Positions 9,710-21,717 of a stretch of 64,000 nucleotides of DNA are shown here, piece after piece (the stretch's first letter is position 1; the number at the start of each line of letters is the position of its first letter). The notes under the pieces are model-generated. The model worked only from the letters and a program-made list of their open reading frames with translations. It did no database searches and was not told the DNA's origin. The DNA is taken from the NCBI GenBank assembly GCA_021521415.1, contig JAIQDT010003004.1, positions 137,501 to 201,500 of the forward strand, in the 5' to 3' direction. Both the position numbers and the translations under genes were made by a program. The DNA comes from Bidens hawaiensis. Lineage: Eukaryota > Streptophyta > Magnoliopsida > Asterales > Asteraceae.

Positions 9710-11599
9710 ATGTACAAAACAAATGAGCTAAGTCAGATCAGTATGGTACCAGGTTACAACTTCGCCCTGCATGGAACAGGCGAAGTTGTAGTTTTAGCGA
9801 AGTTAAGGTACTGGCGAAGTTATGTTAAGTTCGCTGAAACCCTAACTTCGCCACATAAACAACGCAAAATCCACACCCAGTTATGGCTAAGAATGGCCGA
9901 TCAGAGAGTATATAAAAGAAAAGACTAATGCGATTAGAGTGTTGAATAACTTATAATCACCAAAAAGGGCCTTCAGATTGGACCGACATAATGGGAATAG
10001 GGTTTGATAAATGAGATCAAACCAGATCATTTAGAAACCAATTAACAATATTCAATATGGATTATGAGTTACAACGATCGGGCCAACCTGGATTACGGAT
10101 CAAAATTGATAAACAAGAGGTGTGATTCAACTGGTAAGTTCGCCGATGGTTTAAGGGTTTAGAAGTTTGACTAATTTTGACCACTGACCCCTGTTATTTA
10201 GTTTTTGAAAAACCCAGGGGCGAAGTTAACCTAACTTCGCCCTTATCCAACTTCGCCCCTAAGTCAACCCATAGTCAACTTCGCTGTTCATCTAACTTCG
10301 CCGAAAGCGAAGTTAACTAAAAAATCATTTCAGAAATAAAACGATCAAAAACAAGTAACCAAAAGTTTAAGAAGGTAAACCATAAGATAAAATGCATAAC
10401 AAGAGTTAAATAACTAAATAAACGGGATCAAATTTCAGTCTTGCAGAAACCCAGCGTGTTTTTAGAAAAGATCCTAACAGGAATCATACTGATTAAGTGG
10501 CCGTCACACAGATCCATGTTCAGCAGTATTATCACATAGAGAAACATGTTGTAGGCAGGTATAAAACTTAGTATGGTTTTCATTGCTTCTGTGATACGGA
10601 TTAGGTCCAATTAAGCTCACAATTTAGATGGACATCACGAGAGATTGTGATGCCTCCTATCTATTCTCAAGGCGTATTTGGCTTTCCCCGAGTTAACTTC
10701 GACCCGTAGTGTCTGATTAATCAATATTCACATTTCGACCTTCCAATTCGTCTTCCCGATCTTTCTTATACTTTGAAATATTCTTTCTTGCCCCTTTCTT
10801 GATATATGTAATCAGATAATCTTAATAAGGCTCAACGATGATAACGAAAGTAATTTTTTTAACAATAATACAACTGCAAGTCTAGTACCACTACAAGTCC
10901 CGAATCCGGATCACTTCAGATACATAACACCATCTTTACGGGAATCAGAACACTTACGGGCTCGTGTATGACTGGTTAATCACTTTTCTGCCTATCATTC
11001 GGAGAGATGTATGTGGAGACATGCACAGCTCAAAATGACTCTCCATAGTAAATCGAGAAAATTTAGTTTGTATCACTTCTACTTTTACGCACCATAGAAA
11101 GCTACCATAACATACAATGACTGATCTAGAGTCTTTTAGGCCTAATTACTTCACCGGTTAAGCACCCAAAATCAGTTTATCTATCACTTTCCAAGGTTGG
11201 ATCAATTTTCATTTTGAACACCAATAAAGAAACTTCTTGCGAAGTTATAGGCTGAAAAATTATATCATTTCCCAAAAAAAGATTTTAAATTCAAACGCCC
11301 CGATCAAGTCAAAGTTTTTAGGTAAAGGGCTATCCTGAATATCCAGTGGATCAGCCGGACCGACCACATACGAATATGTGTCCCTCTGACTAAGTATGAA
11401 CGACTAATTTTAAGCGAAAGAATAAAAACCCATCATAAACCATCCGGTCGCTTTCAGTCATCTGGTTAATGGCTATCCTCATAATCTACACGTAGATGTA
11501 AGGACCAAACATATCCTTGGAATATGTCTTTCAAACTTGAGAAACCGACATAATTTTAAGCTATAGTGATGTTTTTTTATGATAATAGAGAAAACACGG
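9710..11599 (-). promoter_or_regulatory. pol-env spacer of element A, rich in GCGAAGTT inverted repeats
   Basis: About 1.9 kb without a reading frame. The word GCGAAGTT or its complement occurs about a dozen times. Perfect stems include 9755-9790 (12 bp, 12-base loop), 9813-9852 (10 bp), 10218-10242 (11 bp, 3-base loop) and 10293-10315 (9 bp, loop CGAAA). The pol-proximal end holds the tandem module described separately. The role is unknown. It could be a promoter or leader for the env-like ORF or a packaging or splicing region. Confidence 0.65.
11322..11530 (-). promoter_or_regulatory. tandem hairpin module after pol, two copies (element A)
   Basis: On the - strand, copy 1 (about 11530-11455) and copy 2 (about 11400-11322) share a layout: a short hairpin, then GGTCC, a second hairpin, then GGATAGCC and TTACC or TAACC. 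Copy 1 has ACATAT-TCCAAGG-ATATGT and ATCTAC-GT-GTAGAT. Copy 2 has CACATA-TTCG-TATGTG and ATCCAC-TG-GAT. The GGTCC boxes are 145 bp apart. The same pair with 147-bp spacing occurs in the other copia element at 25124-25345. Confidence 0.7.
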
Positions 11600-12403
11600 T
11601 TACTCGGGATTGATCATCCCATTAAGCTCAACAAGATTTTGAAAACGGGATCGTTCAAACACTTTAGTAAAAAGATCGGCAAAATTATCCAGTGAATCAA
11701 CCTTTTCAAGCATAATTGATTTTTTCTCAGCACAATCCTGTATGGAATTATGACGAATCTCAATGTGTTTAGTTTTACTATGTTTAACGGGATTGTTAGT
11801 TACTGAGATAGCAGCAGTGTTATCAATGCAAATAGGAGTTTGAGTGAAATTCAGACCATAATCGCGCATTTGCTGTTGTATCCATAAAACCTGGGAGCAG
11901 CAATTGGATGCTGCCATGTAGTCTTCTTCGCAGGTGGAAATGGCTACAGAGGTCTGCTTCTTGCACTGCCACGACACCAATCTTTCTCTGAGAAACTGAT
12001 ATCCACCGGTTGTTGACTTCCTGTTCTGATTGCAACCTCCATAGTCAGAATCGGTGTATTCTACCAAATCCAGTTCTCCCCCTTTCGAGTACCATAGTCC
12101 CAACTTAGGCTTTCCTTTAAGATACCGCAAGATTCTTTTCACTCCCTTCATGTGTGATTCCTTCGGGTTTGCCTAAAAACGAGCACAAAGACAAACTGCA
12201 AACATAATGTCAGGTCTAGATGCAGTTAGATACATTAAAGAACCTATGATTACCCAATATTGAGTGGAATCCACATCTTCATCACTATCGGAATCAGCAC
12301 CCAGTTTGTGGTTGATGCAGATTGGAGTGTCAAATGGGGTACTATTATCCATTTTAAAGCGTTTAAGAACATCATGGACATACTTTGTTTGATGAATAAA
12401 CAT
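11600..12403 (-). pseudogene. RNase H domain of element A
   Basis: The - strand frame begins FIHQTKYVHDVLKRF after a TAG and continues through SLMYLTASRPDIMF. After a TAG near 12172 it runs from KGVKRILRYLKG to a stop at 11600. RNase H motifs are YTDSDYGGC, STCEEDYMAASNCC (STAEAEY is usual) and IDNTAAISVTNNPVKHSKTKHIEIR. Degrades the RNA strand during reverse transcription. The altered second motif and two in-frame stops indicate a dead copy. Confidence 0.85.
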
Positions 12404-13033
12404 GCCATCTTTCTTCTAATCTACCTGCAATCCCAAAAAGAAAGTTAATTCACCCATGGCGCTCATCTCAAACCTTTTCTTCATGACTGCTTCAAACTCC
12501 TGACACATAGTAACTCTTGAGGCAGCAAAGATGATATCGTCCACATAAACCTGAACGAGTAGAAAATCACCCCCTTTCCGTTTGACAAACAAGGTACTGT
12601 CGATCTTCCCTCTCTCAAACCCATTCTCTAGCAAGTAATCTGACAAAGTTGCATACCAGGCCCGAGGTGCCTGATGTAGCCCATATAATGCTTTGCTCAG
12701 TTTGTACACATGATCAAGAAAATCTGGGTCAGGAAAACCCGGAGGTTGTTCCACATATACCACCTCGTCGACTTTTCCGTTAAGAAACGCATTCTTCACA
12801 TCAAACTGGAACACTTTCATCTCTTTGTGTGCAGAAAATGCCAGAAACAGTCGAATTGGCTCCAGTCTTGCCACAGGAGCAAACACTTCGTTTTAATCGA
12901 TTCCTTCCTGTTGATTAAACCCTTTAACTACCAATCTTGCCTTGTTGCGAATGATTACCCCCTTCTCATCTCTCTTACACTTGAATACCCACTTTGTACC
13001 GATAGCGTTCACTTCTTGTGGTTTTTCAACTAA
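12404..13033 (-). pseudogene. reverse transcriptase domain of element A
   Basis: Copia RT signatures on the - strand: KWVFKCKRDEKG near 12990-12960, FDVKNAFLNGKV, YKLSKALYGLHQAPRAWY and the catalytic YVDDIIFAAS near 12530. A TAA replaces a Tyr codon just before NEVFAPVARLE (about 12893). A frameshift near 13030 separates it from the upstream frame, and a TAG lies between RT and RNase H near 12415. Confidence 0.87.
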
Positions 13034-14567
13034 TTGCCATACTTCCATCTTTCAAATTGTGCCAGTTCTTCCTGCATGGCTTCTACCCACGAGCTATCCT
13101 TCAGTGCCATTTGATAATTCTTTAGTTCTATCTGACTGATGAAGCAGGCGTACAAGCATTCATTTATAATACTCGTATCTTTAATGCTTGCATACACACA
13201 TGTGTTTTCATCCAAACTTCTTCTGGTACGAACACTATCAGAAGGATTACCGATCACATTTTCCAAAGAGTGATTCTTGTGAATTTTGGTGGTTTGTACC
13301 GGACCGACTTTCAGATCATTCTCAAGATTTGAAGAGAGTTCATCCAAATGAGGCTGAGTGTGAAATGGATTGTAGAATTCATCTTCATTCGAGACAGCTG
13401 GAGTTTCAACCGCACTTGTCGAGGTTGGTTGATTTTCATTATATTGCAGATGTTGTACAATGGCCTCCTCTTCGTCATACAGCATCCGTGAGGCCATTTT
13501 CTCATCAATGTCTGCAAAATCCAAGTAAGTCACATTAAAGGATTTGAATAGCTTATCATAGTCGAAAGCCTCTGCTGGTCCCATGCTAGGCCTTAATGAT
13601 TTGTAACTAGTAATGTCAGAGTTACAGACCACCTCAACCTTGCTGTTTGATATATTAAAGACTCTTCTGTTGGGTGTCCCAACAACATAGCCAACTAAGA
13701 TACCTTCATCAGCTTTCTCACCAAATTTAGAGTTAGTCTTTAATATTGAACATGGGGACCCGAAAGGTTCAAGACCTTTCAAATTTGGCTTTCTACCATG
13801 CATAAGTTCATAACAGGTTTTATTTAATCTTTTAACAGTTAAAACACGATTAAGGATATAACAGGCTGTAGCAACAGCCTCAGCCCAGAACACCACGGGA
13901 AGTTTAGCATCTGCTAGCATGGACCTGGCTCCTTCGATTAGAGTTCTATTCTTCCTTTCAGCTACTCCATTTTGTTGCGGAGTATATGGGGCACTGTACA
14001 GATGTTCTATTCCTTTCTGCAAACAAAATATTTCCATATGATAGTTCTTGAATTCTGTACCATTATCATTTCTGATGTACTTAACCTTTCTCCCAACAAT
14101 ATTTTCCACCTTGGTAATCAAGTTAATTACCAACTGAACTGTTTCATATTTTGCCTTCAGAAAATAGACCCAAGAGTATCGTGAGTAGTCATCGGTTACC
14201 ACCAAACAGTACGAAGTTCCTCCTAGACTTTTTACGTTCACAGGACCAAAGAGTCCATGTGAAACAAGTCCAGGGAGCTGACAATTGAGTTAACCTTCTT
14301 GGAGTGATGAGGCTTCTTGTGTTGTTTTCCTTTCTTGCATGACACACATTGGTCTTCAAAATTGAAGTTCTTCAAGGGGACCCCAAGTACCAGCCCATTC
14401 TTGACAATGTAATTCATCTTGCAAAGATGAATATGACCCATTCTTCGATGCCACAACTCTGACTCAGATTCTGTTGCTTTTGACAGAAGACATGACTCTT
14501 CTGTTGCCATCTCGGTTGATCTCATATCCATCACATACTTGTTCTTTTCTCTTGGAGCTTTCATCAC
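13030..14567 (-). pseudogene. GAG-pre-integrase and integrase of element A
   Basis: The zinc-binding part reads WHRRMGHIHLCKMNYIVKNG then CVSCKKGKQHKKPH (HHCC type). A frameshift near 14240 falls just after FHMD, which holds the first catalytic Asp. The core resumes with YCLVVTDDYSRYSWV, RNDNGTEFKN (second Asp) and QQNGVAERKNRTLIE (catalytic Glu). It then runs through FWAEAVATACYILN into a low-complexity linker before RT. Inserts the cDNA into the genome in working elements. Confidence 0.88.
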
Positions 14568-14636
14568 GACCCAGGTCTCTGGTATCTTGAAACCAGGATA
14601 AAGTACGAGTGCCTCATCTTTTGTAAAATGAACAGT

Positions 14637-14900
14637 TTATTCTTTGTCACAGATCTGAGAGACACTCAACAGGTTGTGCTTCAACTCTTCCACAAAATTC
14701 ACTTTTTCCAACTTTATTCTTCCATTTGTCACAGTCCCAATACCAGTAATTCTTCCTTCACTTTCTCCTGCAAAACTAACCCTTCCACCTTGAACAGGCT
14801 TCCAATCACGTAACAATTTCTTGTTACCAGTCATGTGCCGGGAACAACCACTGTCAACAACCCACATATTGTTTACAGCCCTGTTCGACTGTTCCTGCAT
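14637..14900 (-). pseudogene. aspartic protease of element A
   Basis: WVVDSGCSRHMTGNKKLL carries the copia protease active site (D-S-G-x-S-x-H) near 14850. It ends with LKHNLLSVSQICDKE and a stop at 14637. It is in the same frame as the following GAG-pre-integrase segment, so a single stop separates them. The protease would cut the polyprotein. Confidence 0.85.
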
Positions 14901-14930
14901 AATTAAAGAAACAGATTAAAATCTGGGGAC

Positions 14931-16505
14931 CTAAGACCTTCTGGTCTTGGGTTGATTAAACCTGTTATCCGGCATCAAGCACCTTGGTTGCCCAAAGTTA
15001 GTTTGAGGAGAGTTTCTATAAGTTCTGAAAGGAAAATTTTTAGATGACTGGCTATGAGGCCATCCAAACCTTCGAGAATTTCTAGCATTAATGGAATTAT
15101 AAATGTTGGTTTTGTGATATACTGGGAAAAAACGAGACTGGTTTCTTTGAAATCTTGGATTAGTCCAATGATTGAAAGATGACGTGTTAGCATTCTTACC
15201 AGCATCATATTTAGTATTCGATTTATTCTCAGTTTCTGTTGGCCTCATATTTCTAGATTTCCTTTGTTTCAGAGGACAATCAGTGACAAGGTGTCCTATC
15301 CTGTTGCATCTAAATCAACTTCTGTTCGATTTATTCTTGTTGTTTTGAGCATTCGTCTCAGAAGTTGCTGTAGATGATGAGGTTGTGTTACTATCAGTTT
15401 GCCTCACATACGGTGGAACAAACGAATTTAGGAAGATTTCTTTTCATCAAACTTATAGTCCCCCCTCGTTTTAGTAACACAACCTCTTCATTTTTCTCAC
15501 CCGACTTAGACGATTTATCCGAATTTAACGAGACAGGACTCGAGACAGAACTTATGACATTAGAACTTGTCTTACTCGCTTCACTCTCATTAACTTCAGT
15601 TTCTTTGACCTTTGCAGATTTCTGATTACTAGGATTATAGCTATAGTTATTATTGTATGGTGGTGGGACTTCTGAGAATCCAATTCCCCCTTTGTTAACT
15701 GGGGAAAGTTGAACACTTATAATATGATCTAGCATCACAGAAGAATTTCTAAATTGTTCAATTTTCCTGTTCAGTTCCACCACTTTTACCTGGTAATCAG
15801 CTATCTGTTTATCATTTTCAGTGATTAGTTTGGTATTTTCTTCTAACACTTCATAACTAAGATCAATCACTTGTATTTTTTCAGCTAGGGTGGCTTTAAG
15901 ACTTCTGATATCTTTTTCACTAGCTTTTATTTTTACCGAGTAGCTATTTTCTTTAGTTTTAGAATAGTGATGTTCTTCTTTTAACTTTTTAAATTGAGTG
16001 TCCAAACTGATAAACTGATCAGTTAATGCTTTCAATTGATTAGACAGTTTTTCACATTGTTCACAATGAGATTCTGAACATACCTCTGAGAGTTGATCGT
16101 TCACTTCTGCCATGTATGCTTTATCTTCCCCCGTCTCTTTGTCACTTCTTCCGGTTTCGATATTTACCAGATTTTCCTGTTCGAACATCTCCTCAACTTG
16201 TATGTTCCAGTTGTATCCTCTGTTTTGCTGAGATACCATAGCCTTGTTTTCACTTCCACTTCCATTCTGTTGAGCAGGCCTGTTCTGACTTCGTTCGACT
16301 CTCTCATTTGTACACTCTTTAGCAAAGTGACCATTTTGTTGACAGTTATAACAACGAACCTTTGACTTGTCAAACCCCGGTCTTTCTCCAACAAACTTTC
16401 TACCAGTTTTCTTCATAAATCTCTTTACCCTTCTTACTATCATAGCCATCTGCCACTGCAGATCCATTTCTTCCAGATCATCAGCGTCGATCTGATCATA
16501 TTTCT
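14931..16505 (-). pseudogene. gag of element A, C-terminal part with zinc knuckles
   Basis: Resumes at 16505 with YDQIDADDLEEMDLQW, the direct continuation of gag text at 31595. A CCHC knuckle, CYNCQQNGHFAKEC, lies near 16350-16310, followed by a long Glu/Lys/Leu-rich coiled-coil region (about 16050-15770) and GIGFSEVPPPYN. After a frameshift near 15395 a second knuckle reads FRCNRIGHLVTDCP. Its first Cys codon is now TGA (15315-15317, read from the - strand). The last stretch ends at 14931. A large coiled-coil gag fits Sirevirus-type elements. Confidence 0.82.
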
Positions 16506-17030
16506 TGTTAGTGCACGGTTTTGCGTCTTGAGTCTTTGTAATTATCTTTAACGTTTTTGTTTAATATTTAATGTAATAATTTGTTTAATTATTATCAAGT
16601 TCGTTATCTATATAGTCTAGTTCTCTAGGGGATGTTAGCGAACTAAGACTTAACCTTATTCCATCCTGATTCGTTAGGGGATGTTAACGAATCAGGGGGT
16701 GTTTCGTCCTATTTAATGTTTGTAACGAAGTAGGTTCTGGTTCGCTAACCAGACCTGTCTTTTATTTATAGTGAACCTTGTTTACTCATAAGTTAAGTTT
16801 TGAGAGAGTTAATTATTGAATTGCTGTCAAATCGTTCTCTCGATCTTCAACCTAATATTATACCAACTACTATAAACATATAGATTATATATATATATAT
16901 ATAGATATATATACAGATATAACACTGAATCAAAGTTAATTATGAGCTAGATCTATTGATTAAGGTATTAATCGTATTTACACAGATCCGAGATCTGTTA
17001 TAGTTATAGATTGATTCCTGAGTTCCAACA
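16506..17030 (+). repeat. 5' LTR of element B
   Basis: 525 bp, TG to CA. It carries two of the three hairpins seen in the other LTR. The first has one mispair (TAGTTCTCTA), the second is perfect (around 16665-16697), and the third lost 14 bases leaving CTGGTTCGCTAACCAG. TATA-like TATTTATAG lies near 16762. A TA run at 16886-16915 is longer than in the partner. Confidence 0.92.
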
Positions 17031-17032
17031 AG

Positions 17033-17044
17033 TGGTATCAAAGC
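17033..17044 (+). other. primer binding site of element B
   Basis: TGGTATCAAAGC two bases after the LTR end matches the tRNA-iMet primer site of copia elements (usual TGGTATCAGAGC) with one change. Confidence 0.85.
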
Positions 17045-18063
17045 TGTTGGTTGCTCAATAACACTTGATTTAGTGTTTAATTAGTTTTTGATATTGTTAG
17101 TTTTCTGTTTAAATGAATTTATATCAATTTTTAGTTGACTGGATTGAATTATGGATGAATTGGATTGAATCTGTGTTAGTTAAGGTATTGGTACGGGTTT
17201 GTGAGTTGGAATTGAAGTTCGGATTGGTTTTGAGTGAATTGGTATTGGTTTAGGTTTAAGTCCGAAACTGAGTTCGTGTTGTGGTAAAATTGTATTGGTA
17301 ATCGGAGTTGTTTGGTATCGAGGGTTTGCGTATTGTTTTCACGATCGTGTTACGAGTATTTTGGTTGGTAACTTGTTTGTTTTGGTTTAGTATCGAGTTG
17401 GTATTACAAATTTCATGTTTCTGGGTTTCTAGGTTGATGTTCATCATTCCCAGTTTTTCTGGAAATTTTAGTTGAAGATTTGAAGATTCAAGGATGAAGA
17501 TGATTCGCTATGTTGATTCGTTATCAATTTCACTTTGATTCGTTCATTAAACCTGTCAATTCGTTATTTATTTCTCGTAATTCGCTAGCTAGTTTGCTGC
17601 ATTAGCTGATTCGTATTATCTAATTCGCTGACTTGGTTAACTGATTCGTGAGACACGTGTCCACCTTGGGATTTGTGTCATAACAACCTTTGCCACGTGG
17701 CATTCAGTGTCAGAGTTTGTTATAGACGGTTGTAACAACCTGATTCGTTATAGTTGATTCGCTATCAACTGTAACTGGTTCGTTATCTCATTTCGCTAAG
17801 TTTTCCTTGTTGATTCGTTACTAATTATCTTCTAATTCATTAAGCTGATTCTTTGTGATTTGCTTAGTCATTCGTTGATTGATTCGTTAAACTCAATTCT
17901 TATTCGTTGTCTGATCAATCTTAACTTCGTTAAGAATTGATTCGTTATTTTACTGTTCACAGTTCGCTACAACTGTTCACAATTCGCTACAACTGTTCAC
18001 AGTTCGTTAAACCTTATTTGTTGTTTAATTCGTTACATCTTTAAATTTTAAAATTTGTCAAAA
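17045..18063 (+). promoter_or_regulatory. leader of element B with many TTCGTTA/TTCGCTA words
   Basis: About 1 kb before the gag ATG without a reading frame. Between 17500 and 18040 the words ATTCGTTA, ATTCGCTA and close forms occur about 20 times, nearly all in the same direction. At about 17950-18010 a 20-base unit (ACTGTTCACAGTTCGCTACA) is repeated three times with small changes. Confidence 0.65.
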
Positions 18064-21000
18064 ATGGCCGGTATGTATGCATTGGCGTCTCAAAACATGT
18101 TGATGCAACAAATATTACAACTTGATACCGAGATAGGTTCACATTCTAAATGTCCAAGATAGATGAAGTTTAGTGACTTTGCCAAGTGGGAACCTCTGTT
18201 TCGTGCACATTTGGGGTCTGTTCACCCTGATTGCTCATATTGTCTCGATGAAGTTTATAAGGAACCCTTAATTGGTGATGATACCATTGGTTTTGTTCCT
18301 AAAGCTGTTTCTCAATATTCTCAAGAAGAGAAGAAAGCTTTGGAGATTGAAACAAAAGCTTATTCCACTCTCACTATGGCATTTCCAGAAAATATCTTAC
18401 ATCAAGTGGGTAATATTAAAATATGTGCTTCTCTATTCCAACATCTTCGTATGGGAAGTATGGGGAACACAGCTGAGAGTAAGAAAGTGATGCTCAAATT
18501 TCAGTTTCGAAACTTTAATTTGTTGAAGGGAGAAACGGTTGAAGAGATGATTACAAGGTTTATTCACTTAATTGCTGAAATGGACAAGATGAAATTGGAA
18601 ATTTCTGAAACAGATAAAATTAACACTATTAAGAGTGTGCTTCCAAGTTCTTATTCAACATTTCTCATGGTCTTAAAAAAGAATGATTACTTCTTGAACG
18701 AAGACTTGACTGCACTTGAATTTTTACAAAAGATCGAAGCTAGAGAATATGATCTTAAGTGTCAAAAATCTTCCAAGGAAAATCAAGATCCAGCTTTCTA
18801 TGGTGGAAGTATGCCTCTTAGTTCATCAATTTCTCCAATCAATGCTTTTCTTACCCAAGCTGCAAGTGAAAAAGAATCAAATATGTTCAATGATCCAAAA
18901 GTTTGTTTCTATTCTGCTGGTAATTCTGGATTGTCTGGTGGTTCTGGAAGTGCTACTACTACTAATCCATTTGCTTCACCACCTAGTGTTAATATGAAGG
19001 AAGCTGAGCAAAACTTTGCTTTTCTGACAGCTTTCATGTCTTCATATGAAAACTTGGTAAGTAGTAAAATTGCCACAAGTGATTTAACTGATGAGGACTA
19101 TGATCAGATAGATCCTGATGATTTGGAAATCATGGATTTAAAGTGGAACATGACTATGATCGTCCGTAAGGTTAAAAGATTCATGCAGAGAACTGGTAAA
19201 GATCTTCCGGCTTTAAACAAGAAATTGGGTTTTGACAAATTGAAAGTAAAATGTTATTATTGTCAAGAATTTGGGCATTTCGCAAAGGAATGTGACAAAC
19301 CAAAGAAAGAATACACTGGTTCTCGTGGTCAACATAAAAATTCTTCTACACCACGAGGTAGTGATGCTGAAAAGAAACCATCTTCTTCTCCAACACAAGC
19401 AATGTTAGCAGATAGTAATGATTGGTCACAACGGTTACTATGTAATGATGCTCAAGCAAATTTGGCTATGTTTGGATTACATACAGATTGTCAAGATACA
19501 AGTGGGAGTGAGATGTCTTCTGATAATGATTCTGGATCTGATTCTGATGACTCTTGCGACAAGCCTCCAACAGTATTTGCTTGCATGGCCAAAATCAATG
19601 AGGTTAGTCATTCTATCTCTGCTACTTCATCTGTTAAAGTATCATGTATTGATTGTGAATCTAACAAACCCAAGTTAGAAGTTTTGAAAAGTCAAAATGA
19701 TAATCTGGTAAGAGAAATTGCTTCTCTAAAGGATACTTATCGACAATCTCTTGAATCTCAATTGAGATCTCGAGAAAAGATTGAAGCATTGTCGACAAGT
19801 AACCACGATCTCAAAGCTGAGTTATCTGTGAAAATGACAATTAATGACCAAAAGTTTCAAGAAATTCTGAAACATCGTTCAAAGATAACCGAGCTTGAGA
19901 ATGAGGTTCTTGAGTTGAAGAACAAACTGGGAAAGTTTAGAAATTCTTCTTTTCTGTTGAATGAAATTATTGAAGTATTTGGTAAACAAAAGGACTCAAA
20001 GAAAGGTATTGGTTTTGTTGAAATTCCGCCTCCATTTCACAATGATTACAAAATTAATCCTTTTGCTAGTAAAGAAGAGGATTTGATTGAGAAAGAAACT
20101 GTGATTTCTGAAAAACCTAAACCAGTTAAAACAGTAAAACCAGTTAAAATAGAAACTGTTAAGACCCATGTTGCTCCTCAAAAACCTCATGTTCAAAGTA
20201 AAAAGGTCTTTGTTGAGAATGATGACAAAGTGATTATCGAGGACGTGTTTGAACCTGAGATTATACACAAGAATAAGAACATCCCAAGTTCAAATCATAT
20301 TCTTTGCGAACCTCAAGAATTTGAGGAAGCTGTGTATGGTTCATTCAAGTCTCACATGAAAAATGAAGAACCGGTAAAAACTAAACTAGTAAAGGAAAAG
20401 AAGTCAGATAAACCAAATATTTCTGATGAGGACTTAATGCGATTAGTTTATCCTCCTAGTTCTAAGCCTTCACCAGTTAGAGTTTTTAAATTAAAAGGGA
20501 TGGACACGATGTTCACAGAAAAAGATATTCCAATAAGCATCATTAAACCTGAACTTATTGAGAGTGTCTTTATCAATGAAACGTCACAGATTCAAGATCT
20601 TGAACGTCGATATGCTCAAGCGAAAACATCAGTTTCATCTGACCCATTGACTAAGGCAAAGCAAGTTTTAAAACAAGCTAAGAAAATCAACTTTGTGAAG
20701 TCAACTGGGACAGATACGTTGAAAAGTTTTTCAAATTGTTCTAATTTGGATTTTTACTTGAAAAAGAAATCTGAATTATCTGATGAGTTTGCTAAGAGCA
20801 TGACCAAGAATGTGAGCCATCATCAAACTTCTGCGTCATTCATTCCAAATACCTCACAACAACATCGTGTAGACATGCGAAGCTGTTTTCTTTGAGGTCA
20901 ACTTGGTCATGTTGTGAGGGATTGTAATCAGAAGAGCTATCAGAATCTTCATCCTTTTATCAAGGACCACTCTAAGCCAGTTCCTTTGGTTAAAGAGATT

Positions 21001-21303
21001 CTAAAACGACCTGTGTCGTATGCTGATGATACTCATATTATGTTCTCTAATGTTAATCCACGGAAGGTTATTCATGTTAATAAGACACATGGTCAGGTTA
21101 AACCAAAGTTTGTCCCGCATGAGGCAATTTGTTGGAACATGAATTCAAACATTGTTCAAGCAGCTCACTTAAGACGAAAGTCTAGGAAGCCAGTAACTTA
21201 TTCACAAGTGGCTGAACAACATTTGAACTCTGTTAAAGTTAATGATCAAATAGAAAACCAAAAGGTGCCCAAGACTGAGGCCTGGGCTGCCTTTTTGAAC
21301 TAA
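18064..21303 (+). pseudogene. gag of element B
   Basis: Starts at the ATG at 18064 (MAGMYALASQNMLMQQ). A TAG at 18160 precedes MKFSDFAKWEPLF, which begins the copia gag domain, and the frame is then open to 20892. Visible features are the gag core to about 18780, YDQIDPDDLEIMDLKWN near 19100-19145, and a CCHC knuckle CYYCQEFGHFAKEC (19252-19293). An acidic Ser-rich stretch and a coiled coil (about 19670-19950) follow. A second knuckle, CFL-stop-GQLGHVVRDC, has its second Cys replaced by TGA at 20893-20895. The frame then runs on to a TAA at 21301. About 1000 codons, large for copia and typical of Sirevirus-like gag. Confidence 0.85.
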
Positions 21304-21717
21304 TCATCTTTATTTTGTGTGTAGGGTACATCCAGGACTGTGTCTAGTGAAAAATGGATAATGGATAGTGGATGTTCTCGTCATATCACTGGGAATCTCG
21401 ACCTATTAACCAACGTGAGGAATATTCAAGGGGGTTTTGTGACATTTGCTGGGAATTCTGGGGGCATGATCACACAAGAGGGTGAAGTTTCAAATGGTCA
21501 CATCACGTTTGAGAAAGTAAATTATTGTGATAAAGTGGATCATAACTTATTAAGTGTATCACAGATGTGTGATAAAAAGTACACAACGATATTCACTGAC
21601 AAAGAATGTCTTATGTTGAAACCGGGTTATGTTATTCCCGAGGATATGGTTGTCATGCGATCACCACGATCGAATGATATTTATGTCTTGAACATGAGCT
21701 CTAAGATATCCACATAG
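21304..21717 (+). pseudogene. aspartic protease of element B
   Basis: Same frame as gag, with a TAG at 21322. KWIMDSGCSRHITGN gives the copia protease active site D-S-G-C-S-R-H, followed by VDHNLLSVSQMCDK. Ends at a TAG at 21715-21717, directly before the GAG-pre-integrase domain. Confidence 0.87.

Noticed and set aside
15315..15317. Selenocysteine or programmed recoding at the TGA codons
   Set aside because: Land plants lack selenocysteine insertion and the TGA positions differ between the elements. Listed as a low-interest finding, not a feature.
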